A stretch of 64,000 nucleotides of DNA from Coriolopsis trogii (GCA_020543525.1 JAHYIO010000001.1:248001-312000), one strand, 5' to 3'. Shown: positions 46,906 to 60,212, counted from the first letter of the stretch. The notes: generated by a model from the letters alone, not told the origin. A program made the numbers and translations.

Positions 46906-49652
46906 TCACCCTTCGATGAACTCCTTGCGCACATCCGCAAACGCAGCAGCACCAACGCCCAACAGACCGAGTTGGGTCACACAAGCGCCGGCCTGGCGGA
47001 AAAGTGTCTCCAGCGCCGGATGGGCAGGGCGTCCTTGCGATTCTGACGGGGAAGACGGGTGTGTCAGATATGTCGGCGCAAAGGTCGTATATAGGCAACG
47101 TACCAAGAATAGCCTGGTTGACCTCAGCTGCGAGATCGTTGCGTGCAGTCTGGCCTGCAATCTCGGCCACCTCCCCGCCCGCGGCCACAGGGTCATCGTA
47201 AGCGACGACGCCGAACGTACAGCGCAGGTGCGCGCGGACACTTGGCCGCGTGTCGTTCTTGTAGTCTGCTTCGAGTGTCTGGCCATAGCTGAGGGCCGTG
47301 TGCAGCGAGGTGCGCGCGATGGCGGACAGCGCTGCGTGGGAGTTCTGGACTGGGGTGGTTGCGGGAGAGGGAGCCGTGAGGGACAGGTTCGAGGGCGGAC
47401 GAGCAGAAGCCGAGGGCGAGGCGATGGGAGCGAACGAGGACGAAGCGGAATGGGCCTCGGGCGATGGGTCGTCCACCTCCATCGCGCCCACTCCATCCAT
47501 CGTCCCCACGATGTCTTCTCCATCCACGATGTGTTCCACGGCAGGCTTCGGAGTGTTCGTGCGCTCGGCTTCCTTAACCCGGCGGAGAGCTTCCCCCGCC
47601 TCGAGGACAAGCTCCACGAACTTGCGGCAACGGAGTCGAAAGAGGATGAGGCCTTGCTCGCGCTCCAGTACCGTCGAATGATTCGCTCGAATGAGGGTAA
47701 GCGCGTTGTCGATGTCCCCACGAATGATCGCGTTCGTGATCGAAAGCCTGACGTTAAGCTCATGATCAAGCCCGAGCTCACCGTCGTACCCCGTCGTCGA
47801 CACGCCGGGGGCACTCGCGACCGCAGGAGCGTCGTCCACTGCCATCCTCACGTCTTCGTCCATAGGTTCCAGCTTCGGCCGAATCAGGGTGCTGTCCGAC
47901 ACAGCCTTCGACCGCTCGGCACACTGCTGTTGGAACGCGCGAGCAGTCCTTGCGTACCCGTGATGGGCAAGATACGCCAAAACGAGTTTCCGGAGAGGTG
48001 CACGCGACTCTTCATCATCGAGAAGTCCTTTCTCCGCGGCTTTCGCACCTTCTGGCTTGCGTCCACCTTCGTTCTTGCGCACACTGAGTCCCAATACGCT
48101 CCAGTCGATGGGGGTCTCCATGATGCCGACCCACACATTATCACGCTGCGCGCGGACATGTTCTTCGATGGCGTACTTAAAAGGAGAACTGCCGAAGTTG
48201 GCGCGGATGGACTCGTTTGTCTGGCGCATCCCAATGGACGGGTATATTTCGGTTGTCTTTCCCACGTTCTCAAACACCATACCTGTCCACCCTCGGTCAG
48301 TGGGTTACAGAGTAACGGAGACTTTGAATGCATACGGACCGAGGAAGCTGCCGTTCTTCGTGTAGAAGACACGGTTCTGACTGAAGTCGATCCCGCAGCC
48401 AATGACATCGCCAGCTGCCATGGCGAATTAGGATCATCCCGGACTGGAAATGGAAAGGAAGAGCGTACTGTCAAAAGTCGGGCCGTAGGAATTGCCTTCT
48501 CTATGTCCTGGGAAGGCCCACCCGTCATCAGCATGATATCCCCAGCTGTTCTTCTCCCAGCCAGGCAGACGAGACAAGCGAACATCAGGCGCAGAGAATC
48601 TGTCATTCTGTGAGTAAATGGGCCTGGCCAGGTCCAATGGACGCACCCAATGCTGATAGGCCTGAACAGAATTAAGCAAGGCGAGTGGAGGATACAAATC
48701 AAGCGACATACCCCTTGGGACACTTGTGCAAGATCTCCACCTCGTAATAATAGATTCCGCAAGCTGGTGGGATGGCGTGATTTGCTCGCGCGGCACTGGA
48801 CTCGCGATCGCCAATGCATGGAGGGCCCGTGAACGTCAATTCCCGCCCATCGAGGGAAACGCTGAGTGAAGGAGCACGGTCCTGTTCACTCCAGCGTGTC
48901 GGCAACATCAACATCGTGTTGGTGCTGATCATGGCGACTGCCCCCATTGTATGCGGAGGAGGCGTAGCGATACTCTCATCGTCACTGTCGACCACAGGAG
49001 TGAGCTCACGACGAAGGTAAGGATAAGGTATGACTGGCGGTGCCGGACTTGCAGTTGCTCTAGCGTCATGTCCTGACGCGACGTATGTAGGCGGCCGAGG
49101 TCCTAAGGAGAGAGTGGAGGGAGTGGGCTCTGTGTGCAGCATGTCCCGGAGGGCCGAGTAGTCGAGATATGCAGGTCGTGGGAAGCCACTGGTCGTCGTG
49201 TGGTTCAAAGGCATGGGCACAGGAGCGCGGTGAGACGCCACAGTAGTCCCTAATGCGCTTTGGGAGCGAACGCCAGAACTTAGGCGTCGCGGACGCGTTG
49301 GGGAAGCTGATGGGGAGTATGGGGAATTGCATCCCGGATCTCGAGATGGGTTCGGCGACGGCGTCGCGCGTATGATGCGGGGCTCGAAGATCGGCGCCGG
49401 GGTGGTCTGTGCGGGTCCCGAGGTACGACCTCGAGGTAGTGCCGCAATAGCAGAGGCATAACTCGTTGAAAGGGAACGAGCAGGCGAATGAACGTTGCGA
49501 GTCAGACCCAAACTCGCCGACGTACCGCTAGTAAGTCGAGGACGGGGAGTAGGATTGGGATTAAAGGACATGGGTATCACACTCTCGAGACTTCTTGCCA
49601 CGGTGCTCGACGGTATCGTTATGCTTGCAGAACGAGACTGCCGGGTAGACAT
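46906..49652 (-). CDS. GID1: GID1/Vid30 (RanBPM-like) scaffold of the GID/CTLH ubiquitin ligase
   Basis: Predicted cytosolic scaffold of the GID E3 ligase, which marks gluconeogenic enzymes for degradation when sugar returns. Six exons (49652-48712, 48661-48647, 48599-48469, 48414-48340, 48282-47104, 47042-46906) give 825 residues. The first 240 or so are Ser/Pro-rich and disordered. A SPRY domain follows, with YYYEVEILHKCPKG, the junction PISIGFSAPDVRLSRLPGWE, SWGYHADDGW and GDVIGCGIDF..RVFYTKNGSFLG. Then come a LisH motif (PLRKLVLAYLAHHGYARTAR, about 483-510), a CTLH region (about 565-620, NAIIRGDIDNALTLI) and a C-terminal CRA region ending in VTQLGLLGVGAAAFADVRKE. Exon 2 is a 15-bp microexon that is needed to complete SIG at the SPRY core. 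The domain order identifies RanBPM/Gid1 rather than other SPRY proteins. An upstream start is possible. Confidence 0.9.
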
Positions 49653-50880
49653 ATTTGGACCTGAAGAGTGGCGTAATCTCAGCACAGGCGAGTGAGTGAC
49701 CCAGGTTCAAAACAACGTAGGAGATATCGCTGAGTTCGGGTGATATACTGAGAAGGTAAGTAGAAAATATGATCGTCATATTGTGACTGCGCGCACCTGG
49801 TGAGGACCTATGGCTAACGTTCCTACCGCGTCAGGACTCCTCGACGCGCAACCTGGGGACCGTGTTGAAGTACAGGCTCACTGCGGCGGTTGCGTCCTGC
49901 CACGACTGGTGGCTGCTGGATGTGCGAGAGGGGAGGGATGGGGCTGGTGGTGGTGGTGGTGGTACGGAAGAAAGCCAGGCCCGGACTCGCGCCGACTCAA
50001 GTGACTTGTCTTCTGACCTCTCTCTCTTCCCGCCGTCATTCATCCCTTTATATGCGCAATCACATTCCATTCCAGCAACACTTGAGCATTGAACATCCAG
50101 CCCCTTCCAGAGTATGCGATTTAAGTAAATCGCGACCTTTGGGCTACATACATGGCTCAAAAAGGGCTGAATACTCAGTATGTCTAGTCCTCATGCCTGC
50201 CAAGCCTAGATTTACTACATATAAGTATTAGGCACATTGCCTCGTAATCACTACCATTACTATCAGTACTTGACTTCCTCACCCAGAATGGTTCCTATGC
50301 CTTGCGAATTGACCGGCCTCTCTCTCTGAACAGGTGTCGTAACAGTAGTCAATCTACGATTATAGCCGAACACTCTGCAATGTCAAAATAACTCACGTTT
50401 CCGCGGCTGCATTGGCTCAACGCCAGCACGGATTCAAGTCCACTTGAAATTAGTCAAGCTGAGTCGTCACAGGGAGCGGTTGGAACCTGGATTGAACGGC
50501 TAACTGGATCCGGCGAGTTATTGCGCAAGCGGCGCACGATTGAAATACGAATGAGTACTTCTGAGCGACAGTGTCTACTCAAGTTTCGATTGCTTGTGCT
50601 TGCAAGTCTCGTACAATGTCTATAAGATGATCAATACCGAGTTTCCCAATTTTTGCGGATAACATATGCTCTGGTATGCTGTGGCTTCAATTAAGGCGTA
50701 AGCGAGCCACGTGGCCGCCCGAGGGGGCTGGGACCGCCAATTCCTCTCTTGCCGTCGTCGACGTCGTCGTCCCTCATCCCTTCTTTATACCCTCCCCGTC
50801 GCGCACAGCGTTGAGCTCATAGTGGCCGACGGCGCCCTCTCCCAGCACTCCTGATCGTCTTTTAGACTCCGACGTCCATC
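49653..50880. promoter_or_regulatory. Divergent intergenic region GID1 / UPA2-like
   Basis: 1.2 kb between opposite start codons. Contains a (GGT)n tract near 49945-49962 and a 16-bp near-palindrome (TTCAAGTCCACTTGAA) around 50432-50447. The stretch just before 50881 is pyrimidine-rich, as expected for a 5' leader. No specific factor site can be assigned. Confidence 0.45.
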
Positions 50881-53800
50881 ATGGTGTCGCAGCATCGCCA
50901 GCAGTTGTCGCGGCTGTTCATTCCGCCCTCCCTCAATCAACAGCAGCCCATGTCTTTCGCTGAAAACGCGCCGTTGTTCTCCCCGGCGTTGCCAACATCC
51001 ATCCAGCAAGGCATGCATCCGCCCTTCATGCTCAATGGTCCCCCAAATCCGCTCCAGACTCCCATGCAGGCCAACTTCTTTCCACCGCAACCAGGCGCTC
51101 CTGGTCGTCCACCAATGCAGATGCACAGAAGCCAGCCGAGTGTCATGCAGCTCGCTGCTGCTGGTATTTTGCCGCCACCTGGAATGCCTATGACCCCTCT
51201 TGGTCAGGCTGGGTTCCCTCAGCCAATGGTTCCCGGCCTCGGGCCCTTTGCACCCCCGTTCGTGCCTAGGAGTAAGCGGTCTGCGAGTATGAGCGTCGGA
51301 GGACCACCAAAAGCCGTGTTGGGTGGGCCGCAGAGGAAAGTGAGCCCAATGCCCGCAACGCCTGCCGCGGCTGCGGCTGTAGTCCCTGCCCCGAAGCCAA
51401 AGAAGGTCGTGGTCAACCTGCCACGCGAAACGATGCCGGGAGAGGGCGACGAGCCGCCAACGCGTGCCTCTTTCGCCCGTATGCCTCTTGTCGCGTCGGA
51501 TGTCCCCATCCAGGGTGACGTTCGCGCCCCCGAGACCAGTACGGTCGAGTTATACCCACCGGATTCTTGGAGATACCACTTGCCGCCCACTGTCGACGTC
51601 TTCTTGCCGGGCAAGGTGCTTGTCAATCGCTACTATCTGTGACATAGCTAACGGTTTCGTCTAGGCTGCGTGGGATACCATCAAGCAAAGGGTTATAGAG
51701 GAGAAGTTGCAGAGGTTGGGTGTTGAGCGTGGAAGCGGCAGTTCTGTCCCTCATATACACGCGCCGCACGCGCGTGCTGCTTCGGTGAGTGGAAGGCATG
51801 TTGCTGGAAGAAGCTATCTCTAATGCAGCGGCGCAGATCTCCTCCCCAGCCGATCCTGCGCTTCTGTTCTTCAAACTCAACAAGCTGCAGCAGTCGCAAA
51901 ACGCCTCCTCTAGTAACTCCCTCTCTACCTCTCCCCAACCTGCAGTCAACCTTTCTCCATCTCCAAATCAAGGCCCGCCTCGCCTACAACCGAATAGACA
52001 TGGTCACAGCATTTCTCTCGCTCAGCCCTCCTCGCACCACCCTCCGATGTATAACCCGTCTGGTGCGTTCAATCCATTCGGGCCAAGTGCGACACTTGGC
52101 TCTGACCAAGTCTTCAATCGCACCCCATCCGCACCACCGACTGCGCCCTCAGAGATGATTCATGCTCCTCAAGGACGCGTCCCGACTAGCGTCGCGTCTC
52201 TAGCTCCGCCAACCTCCATGTCAAGACCGGAGAGCAGACCTGACTTCATGCGTGGTTTCGGTGTCGACATACCGGAAGAGGAAGAGCCGGAAGTGGAGGT
52301 GCTGGCGTCAGAGTCTGGGCTTGATGACGCCACCGACGCAGCGCCTGCAGACACAACAATCAACTCTGGAGAGGGTACAGAGCAAGACGGGATGAGCACT
52401 GTTGCGCAAAGCAGGGCTCACTCCCGGCACGTATCCAAGCTGTCTGCGGCACTGTCTCTCCGTTCCGTTGGAGGCATGGTTGACGAGACCATTGTCCGTG
52501 ATGGCCAGCTGCCGACTCGAAGTCCTGCTGGGGAGATGGAAGTGGTGGACCTTGACGCAGTCGTTGACGGAGAGCATGATCCTGATCAAGACGCTGTCGG
52601 CGAATGGACTGGGTCCGAGGATCTTCAAACTAACGAGACGTCTGATGACGAGGTAAGAAGTGCAACGTTGATTTTTAACAGCTCCTTCGAGATTTGACCT
52701 AAATGTAGAGCATCGGAGAGTGGTCAAACCCGTCGGACGAGGAACGTGCGCGCCAGGAGCGTCAACACCGTCGCATGCTGCGTCGGGTCAAGCAGGTCAA
52801 GCAGGAACTCGAGATTCCGCGTCGGATACCCAATTTCCCTCGTCCGCCTTTGTCCTCTATGGCAGTGGCGGGTGTACCAGCCAGTGTGGACGACGATATC
52901 GTCTCGAACCCGAGCGATGAGGGCCATGGCCCGTACGAAGAGTATTACGCTCAGCAAGCCGCTGCTGGGAGACGACCACTACCTCCGTTGCCGCACTCAC
53001 GCAGTGGCTCACAGTATTCGGCTCATACAGGTCACGATCCGGCTCTGGCTCACTCGCGCAACGCCTCCGAGCAATACCTGACCCCGGGTGGCTTACGGCC
53101 AGGACCGTTGTCGCAACCCCAGCCAGTCCTTGCCCCTCGTTCCGGGTCGCTCAACCCGGATGCTAAACCATTTGTCTTCGGCGCGAGTCGCCAGTCTGGC
53201 TCATGGGCTGCGGGCGCTCTCAGTAGCGCATCTGGCACTCCTGGCGGAGGTACTCCTCCGACACATACCCGTGCGCCGTCGTTTGGTAAACCTCTCAACG
53301 CCGCCGCTGCAGAGTTCAAGCCCGGAGGCTTCACCTTCCGTCCTCCTCCCGGTGTCCCTCAGCTCAACTTCCAGGCTCAACCCGCGGCCCAGGTTGCGCG
53401 CCCGTTACCGACACCTCCTGCACCTGCCGCACCCGAGCTTCCTCGTGCTTCTCAAGGTCGCGAGAAGAGGCAACGCAGGTCAAGCGACGGCAACGAGGCC
53501 TCTGATGAAGAGGGTGTCAACACTATGACATCGTTCCGCTTCCCTCCGACCGCGGACGCTGCACCGGCCAGGCATTCCGCGCCTGCGAGCCCACCGATTA
53601 CTACTAGCATTAACAAGGACGGCGGACTCAACGTTGCGGCGAAGCCCTTCACATTTGGTGGTTCGTTGCCCTTCATGTCGCACCAGAAGGAGGATGTCCC
53701 GCGCTCGCCCGGGCTCAGCGAGGATGAGGAAGAGAACGACGAGAACAAGCCGATTCTCCCAGTGATGAACATGCCGGTCCCCCAGATTGGTGCCGAGGAG

Positions 53801-56800
53801 CTGCCATTCCCACCTACGTCGAAGCCCAAGCGCGCCCCTATCCCTCTCGACTTCAAGCACCCTGTTTCGACGAATACCGTCCCCGCTGGCTTGTTCAAAG
53901 CGCTCGTCAACAACGACGACGGCGAACGCACGCGCAGGACTGTACGCTCGCGTCTCAGCTCGCGCGACATCTACGAACACAGCCCTCGGCAGTCCCTCGA
54001 CGACCTTCACGTCCCTCCTATCTCACAGCGCATCGGTCGTGGACGTCTGTTCACCGATCCTGGTTTCCGTGACCCGTCGCCCGAGCGTGATGTCTTCGGC
54101 GTTCGTCGCTCTCGTCGCTCGTCAATGCCCCCTCGGCACCTTGAGGATGACGAGGAGACTATGTCGGAGATCTCAGTTGCGCCTCTGAACCTCTCGAGGC
54201 GTATCGAGATGCAGCAATACGAACAGAGGCTGGAGGCGTTGCTTGAGGAGAAGTTCGAGACGATCAAGCAGGCGTTGGAGAACCATAGGTCGGTCCCGGG
54301 CAGCCAAAGTGTCAGCTCTTCAACGGAGGCCATGCTCTCAGAGGTTGTCTCGCTGTTCCGGGCACAGCTCCAGGAGTCTGCTGTTCGCAGTCTGAATATT
54401 GATGGACAGATGGACGCGCGGGGCGAGTTCGACTTTGAGTTGCTGAAGGGCGTCATTGAACAGAGCCACGAGGAGTCCCGCGCAGTCCTCCAAAGGGAAA
54501 TCATCAGTATGCTCCAGTCCCAACCCCAGTTGTCGCGGGAGCGCGACATGGAGCTCAGGCAGCTCATTGAAGACCTCGGCAATAGGACAGTGAACACCCT
54601 TGCGTCCGCGATGTCCCAGCTCGGTGCGCGGATCCAGGCCATGGAGACCTCTCGCGCGCCATCCGCGAGCCACGAGCACCTCTTCCAGGACCTCTTCCAG
54701 AAGCTGCTGCCACACATCGCCGCCCTCCGCGCGGAGCCGATCGACTACGACATTCTGACCGCACGCCTCGCGCAAGCTGTCAAGCCGAATATCTCGCAGC
54801 TCATCGACCTTGCCTCCGACAAACGGGAGACGGCTGGCCTCATCGTCGACCGGCTCGTCCCAATCCTTCCTTCGATCCAGCCCCAGATCGACCTCGACGC
54901 TGTCGTGGGCAGGCTCACATCCGAGCTCAAGAACATCGTTGGCCCGCTCGACGCGCACGAAATCAAGGAGCAGGTGTCGGACCTCGTCGTCGAGCGTCTC
55001 GACTCGCGCCTTGCGGTGCGCGACCGCTCGCTCAACATCGACGCGCTTTCAGAGAAGCTGGCGGAGAATGTGCGGGGTCTCGTCGCTCCTATCACCGAAG
55101 TCCAGCGCAAGGTCGAGGAGCTCGCCGCAAAGGAGCCGACAGTTGTGTCTCAGCCGCAGGTCGATGTCTCCTCCATCTCTCAGGAGATCCTCACTACGCT
55201 CGCAGACCTCCCGCAGAGGATGGCGACCGCTACTGATGCTCTCACAAGCGCACAGGCTGAATTCAAGCGCCGGGCAGAGCGTGTCGAGAAGGACTCTGGC
55301 TCGAACAAGACGCTCCGCAATATCGAGAACGCGGTGACCAACGCGAGCAACGATTACAAGAAGCTTGTCGCGCAGAACAAGGAGTTCTCTGACTTCTGTC
55401 AGGACATCATCAAGCACATCAACAGCTTGCCTGAAGCGATGGTGGAGGCGACAAAGGTGTTGCAGAACGCGCATGCCGACTTTGCCGCGCGGGACACGTC
55501 GCAGAAGGACTCGGAGGAGATCCGCAGGCTTATGTCGGCGAACGCAGAGCTTCAGGTACAGCTCGCGAAGGCGCGCGGAGCTCATGGTCAAGTGCGCGTC
55601 GAGAAGGACATCCTGAACGAGAGGGTGAAGAACGCGGAGGCAGAACGCGAACGCCTCAGTGCGCGCTTGGAAACGCTGCAGAACTCGATCTCAAACAAGG
55701 CGGCGGAAACGGTAGCTATCGAGGCGAAGAATGTCGAGCTGGAAGAGGCACTCGCGCGTGCGCTGGAAAGGCTCAAGGCTGCCGACGTCCAGGCACAGAG
55801 CCAGCAGGAGAAGATCACTGAGCTGGAGAAGGCCAAGACTGAGCTTGGTTTGGAGAAGCAACAGCTCAAGGCGAAGGTGTGTGTGCATGTGCATTGTTCA
55901 GACATAGAATCTGACATATGATGCAATGGTGCAGGTTGATTCGCTCGACCTAAAGGTATCGTACGTCATACGTGAGAAGGATATGCTGGCGGACGAGCTG
56001 GCCGTCCAGAAGAGGCAAAATGAGGAGTTCCTCGCACAGGAGAGCAACTGGGAAGAGCTGCGCCGTGCCACGGAACAGATCCAGTCGCTCACCTCCCTCA
56101 TCGGTCAAGTCGACATGGAGGAGGTTAAGGAGCTCCGGCGGATTCGCGACCGCAGTAAAGTGCTCGAGGGAGAACATGCTGCACTTCAACGTCGTCTCAA
56201 GGAATACGAGACGAAGGCTGCGAACCACGAGAAGGTCACCCAACAGTCCAGGCAGTCTCTCATTCAGGCTCGGCAACGTGCGGAAGAATGGGAGCGCCGT
56301 GCCAAAGAAGCCGAGAATCAACTTGAGCTCACGCAGACGAAGCTCGACCAGATTGAACAGTCTCATTCGCAGCTCGATGCCGACTATTCGCTTGTTAAGC
56401 TGCAACTGGAAGAAAGGGACGCAGAGGAGCGTCTTGACAAGGTTCGTCCTGATTTACCACGCTTCATAACATACTCACTTTTGAATCATAGGATCGTCAA
56501 AACAAGCTGCGCGATCAGATCGCTTCACTTGAAGGCCAGCTGGCACGGATGCAAACCGAGGTCGACAAGGCGAAGAAAGCGACCAACGGCGTCCTGCAGC
56601 CTGTCGCCCGGTATCAGAACGGCCAGAGCCACCCGCCACCGCGCCCCGACTCACGTGCGAGCACGATATACAACCAGAGCCGTGCGGGCACGCCCAAGGC
56701 CCAGCACAACGGGACTACCAACGACAACACGCCTCCGCAGCCATCTGTGCGCGACTCCATCCACGCGCCGTGGAATAGGTCACCGATGACGATGCCTCTG

Positions 56801-56917
56801 CAGTCGACGCAGAAGAAGTATCCCATGCCCCAGTACAGGAGCTTCCGGGCACCGTCTCCATCCCCGAGCGTCGTCTCAGCTGCACCCACTTTGGGCGACG
56901 ACGGCTGGTGGTCATAG
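50881..56917 (+). CDS. UPA2: Upa2-like multi-PAM2 coiled-coil protein with C-terminal GWW
   Basis: Predicted scaffold of mRNA-protein particles that hitchhike on moving endosomes. In Ustilago maydis, Upa2 has PAM2 motifs that bind poly(A)-binding protein, a coiled coil, and a terminal GWW motif for endosomal attachment. Six exons (50881-51615, 51665-51784, 51837-52652, 52709-55876, 55935-56441, 56492-56917) give 1,923 residues. Visible here: a Pro/Gln-rich N-terminus; three PAM2-like motifs with the L-N-x(3-4)-F pattern, SLNPDAKPFVFG (Leu705), PLNAAAAEFKPGGF (Leu753) and GLNVAAKPFTFGG (Leu864); a long heptad-rich region from about residue 1050 to 1790, broken by charged helices; and the last residues GDDGWWS. 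No RNA-binding domain is seen, which agrees with a scaffold. Assignment rests on motif order, not on alignment. Confidence 0.8.
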
Positions 56918-57718
56918 TTTGTTCCAGAGGGTAACATAGTAGGTACTTGTGGATCATCATCAATCTCACATCGTTCCGAGTACACTTCACCATGACGTCT
57001 CAATCTCTCGCTCACTCTCACTCTCACACTCTCACTCACTCTGCCATTTCCTCACACACATTCCAATTCATCCGGATCGCTGTCACATAATATGCATTGA
57101 TTGGTTCCTCGCCCGGTTGGTTCTCCGTGTCTCGTCTCCCGTTTCTCTATCGTATCTAAGTGTCACACCACCTTTTTGCTCCCCAATCCCCTCCGTTGTT
57201 CATGCTATACCACTACAACTCTACGGTACATATACATACTCACACACATCAATCGCCATATCACCCTTTGCGGTCGTCCCAGCCTCGACTCTCGGTCCTC
57301 GTGCGTCGTCTCCGTAAGGGCTACCTCCAGGCAGGCGACGGCACTAAAGTACTCAGGTCGGGGAAGACGCATGTGCGGTCGGTGCTCTGTTGTACACTCT
57401 GGAATATATTGCATTAATCTGGGATGGGGTGTGTGCTACGCTACGCTTCCCGCAGGGCTGGACGGGGTCCGTGGATCCGGAGAACGCAACGCCCTCTCCG
57501 TCCGCCCTGTCGTCTGTACCTGATGTTGGATTCGATGAATTAACGTGATCATGATCTGGATGCGGGACACAAGAAAGGAACCAAAGCGGGCGGGATGTGG
57601 GGACGGGACTGGGAGAGCGGGAGCAGGAGACCGAAGTCCTGTATGGGTGTGTGTGTGTGTGATCTTGTGTACATTACATTATCGTGGGAGCTCGCTAGCA
57701 CTGTTTCTACATGGGGCG
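56918..57718. other. Convergent 3' region, 0.8 kb
   Basis: Between two stop codons that face each other. Carries a (CTCACT)n-like pyrimidine tract near 57001-57044 and a (TG)n tract near 57647-57661. These are simple repeats in the 3' flanks. Confidence 0.5.
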
Positions 57719-59788
57719 TTACTGGGCGTAAGACGGGGGCAGCGTTGGCCAGATGAACTTCTCGACCGCCGTGATCGCCTCCTGCGGGTCCGTCGGCAGC
57801 CTGCAAGAGACGATATACGCTTCATGAGCGACTGGATACATACACGACGACGCCGACGCCGACGAGGAGGAGAAAGAGAGGAAGAAACGTACGAGATCTT
57901 GGGCACCCACCGCCCGTCCTTGAGATGGAAGAAGCGCGGGACGTGCGTCTCCCCGCGCTCCTCCATCACCCGCCGCGCCTCGCGCTGGGACTCCTCGACG
58001 GCCGTCTTGGCCTCCGTCGCGGCGTCCATGTCCTTCGCGACGATCGCGCGCGTGAGGCGCGTCCAGAGCCTGCGCGACTCGTTCTCCTCCTGCTCCTCCT
58101 CTGGCGCTACCCACTTGGGCGCGATGTTCTGCCCGTCTTTGTGCGCGTCGAAGAGGACGCGGCGCTCGCCCTGGGGGGTGGATGTCGTGGCGTGTCGTGT
58201 CGTGTCACCATGATGGGGGAGATCGTCAGAGCGGGTGACTAATTCGGGGTAAGCACACACCTTGGAGTTCTTGTATTCCATAGTCCCGCTCCACTTGCCC
58301 GAGATCTCTCCAATGTCGGTATTCCTGCGCCGTATGCGGCCCGCGATCGCGTTGTACGTCCCAGAGAAGTAGCCCTGGATCGAGGCGCGTTCAGCCCATC
58401 GCTGCCACCCGTCCGCGCGCAATACGCGCAGATCGCGGGGACGAGCCTCACCTTCGTCTTGAACTGGATCTCCGCATAGTGCCCTGTCTGCTCGTTCTTC
58501 GCGGTGCACGAGTCGCCGAGCTCGAGGAACATCTTGCCCCACAGGATGCCGCGCGCGTACATGTTAGGCATCGAGATGACATACTCTGCGGCGTCCCCGA
58601 GCGCCGAACGTCAGCGAACCCGACACATGGCGCGCGCGCGCGCGCAGCGTGGTCGTCTGAGACCGACGCCGCGGAACGCACCTTTGTCTTCTGGCCTCCC
58701 GAGGAGGTACACGCGGTTCTCGCCCTCCATGACGGTTGAGACCGAGTTGCCCAGGAACTTAGACTTTGGCCGGAGCTCGCCGATGACGCAGACTTTGTTC
58801 GCGGGCGAGACGTAATAGAACGCGGATATGGGCGGGTGGTGGGAAACTGTCGTTGTGCACCAGGGATGAGAACCATGCCGGTAACAAGGAGAGCGTCTGC
58901 AGCCTCGTACCGCGACCTCTCGCGCAGACGATATACTGAAACAGACAACAGGTTGACAGACGTCGACTGACCTTGTTCTGCGATGTAGAATCCGCGGGTG
59001 CCGTCTGGATAGTCATACCGGCAGCGGAAGAACTCGCCCAAGACCGGGTTGTATCTGGGCGCGCGCGAGGGGACCATTTGAGCGTTATGAATGCACACGT
59101 GCGGACGGCGAGGACGTACGGCTTCTTCACGCCCTTTGGCTTGATATGCCAGCCGGCGAGATAGTACTGGAGGACGCGGATGAAGCGCTCTTCCGGGTCG
59201 TCGCAATTCTCGGCACTGGGTAGTACGATGTGCGGTGGCGGAGCACAAGAGGTGCGAGCGGAAGGTATGCAGCGTCAGACATCATTGAGGCTGGAGTGCA
59301 GCGAGCGGATGGTGGAGAGATGGAGTGGAGAGGACTTACCCAAAGAGGAGATCTGGATGGGACATGAAGTCGGTGATGCGCTCTAGCATGCTGCGTGGCT
59401 CCAGGACGAAGGTGGGGAATGTGACCTTGTGGAGATCCATGCCGACTCTGGGGGCAGGCCATTCCGTCAGCTCGTTTCATCGCTCGGCCCACCCGAACCA
59501 CTCCTCCGTACGGGCGGGGGTGTGGCCGAGGGCGCACGGAGGACGCACCTTAGCTGGGAGATGAGGGATGCGATGACGGAGCCCTCGTTCTCGTCTCTGC
59601 AGTCGTCCACATCGTCGCACGGGTCAGCAGGAGTGAAGTAGCGCATGGCAGGGTGATGAAGAGAGAGAGACGGACAGGATGGAGGTATCATCCGGCTCGG
59701 TGTCGTCCGGGGCCTTGTCCTCGTCTGCGGCGCCGCGTGGCTTGTTGTACATCATCTTCGAGGTTGCCTGACTGAATAGACCCATCAT
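57719..59788 (-). CDS. Oxysterol-binding protein homologue, short OSH/KES1-type
   Basis: Predicted lipid-exchange protein moving sterol and phosphatidylinositol-4-phosphate between membranes. Ten exons: 59788-59672, 59589-59549, 59447-59340, 59215-59120, 59054-58972, 58846-58682, 58585-58452, 58374-58261, 58170-57893 and 57800-57719. They give 405 residues, the length of short OSH proteins without PH or ankyrin domains. Motifs: [35 protein letters not shown], the signature EQVSHHPP at 147-154, split by an intron after Gln, and [18 protein letters not shown]. The C-terminus is helical with many charged residues. The first splice (intron 59671-59590) is the least certain: its acceptor was chosen to keep frame with the conserved LISQLRVGMD. 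Two Met codons in tandem at 59788 and 59785 could serve as start. Confidence 0.9.
58631..58645. repeat. (CG)n run inside an OSH intron
   Basis: An alternating CG tract of about 15 bases within the intron at 58681-58586 of the oxysterol-binding protein gene. Such tracts favour left-handed DNA. Confidence 0.7.
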
Positions 59789-60212
59789 GGCTGGCAGCTC
59801 GCGGTGCGTTTGCAGGCAGGTGGTGGTGGCGGCGTGGATCAGGCGAGCTCAGGACACAGGAGGATATGGGTGCTGCGTAAAGCAATACAAGGGTGCGATG
59901 GGCAAACTAAGCGATGTCAATAGCACGAGAGCTGGAGGGCGTGTCCGGAGTCGTGTTCGTCGTCGATGCCGTCGTGAGCAGCGAGGAGAGGAGAGGAGAG
60001 AGATGAGTGGACGGGCGGGAGTGGACCGAAAGTGACGCGCTCCTCACAGCCACCGAGGGCGCGCGCCTTGGCTCAGTCACGACGACCCGGTCAGTCTGAC
60101 GCACCAGCACCGGCAGCCGGCCACAGGCCCACGCGTAAGCAGCCGTTCCCAGCCTCGCGTTCTACGTCTAAGCAAACGGAAATACAGCCCACATAATCTA
60201 CCACCGCCCAGC
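59789..60212. other. Short intergenic region, tandem genes
   Basis: 424 bp between the DBP3 stop codon and the OSH start codon, both on the minus strand. It should hold the OSH promoter. No other feature is seen. Confidence 0.5.
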
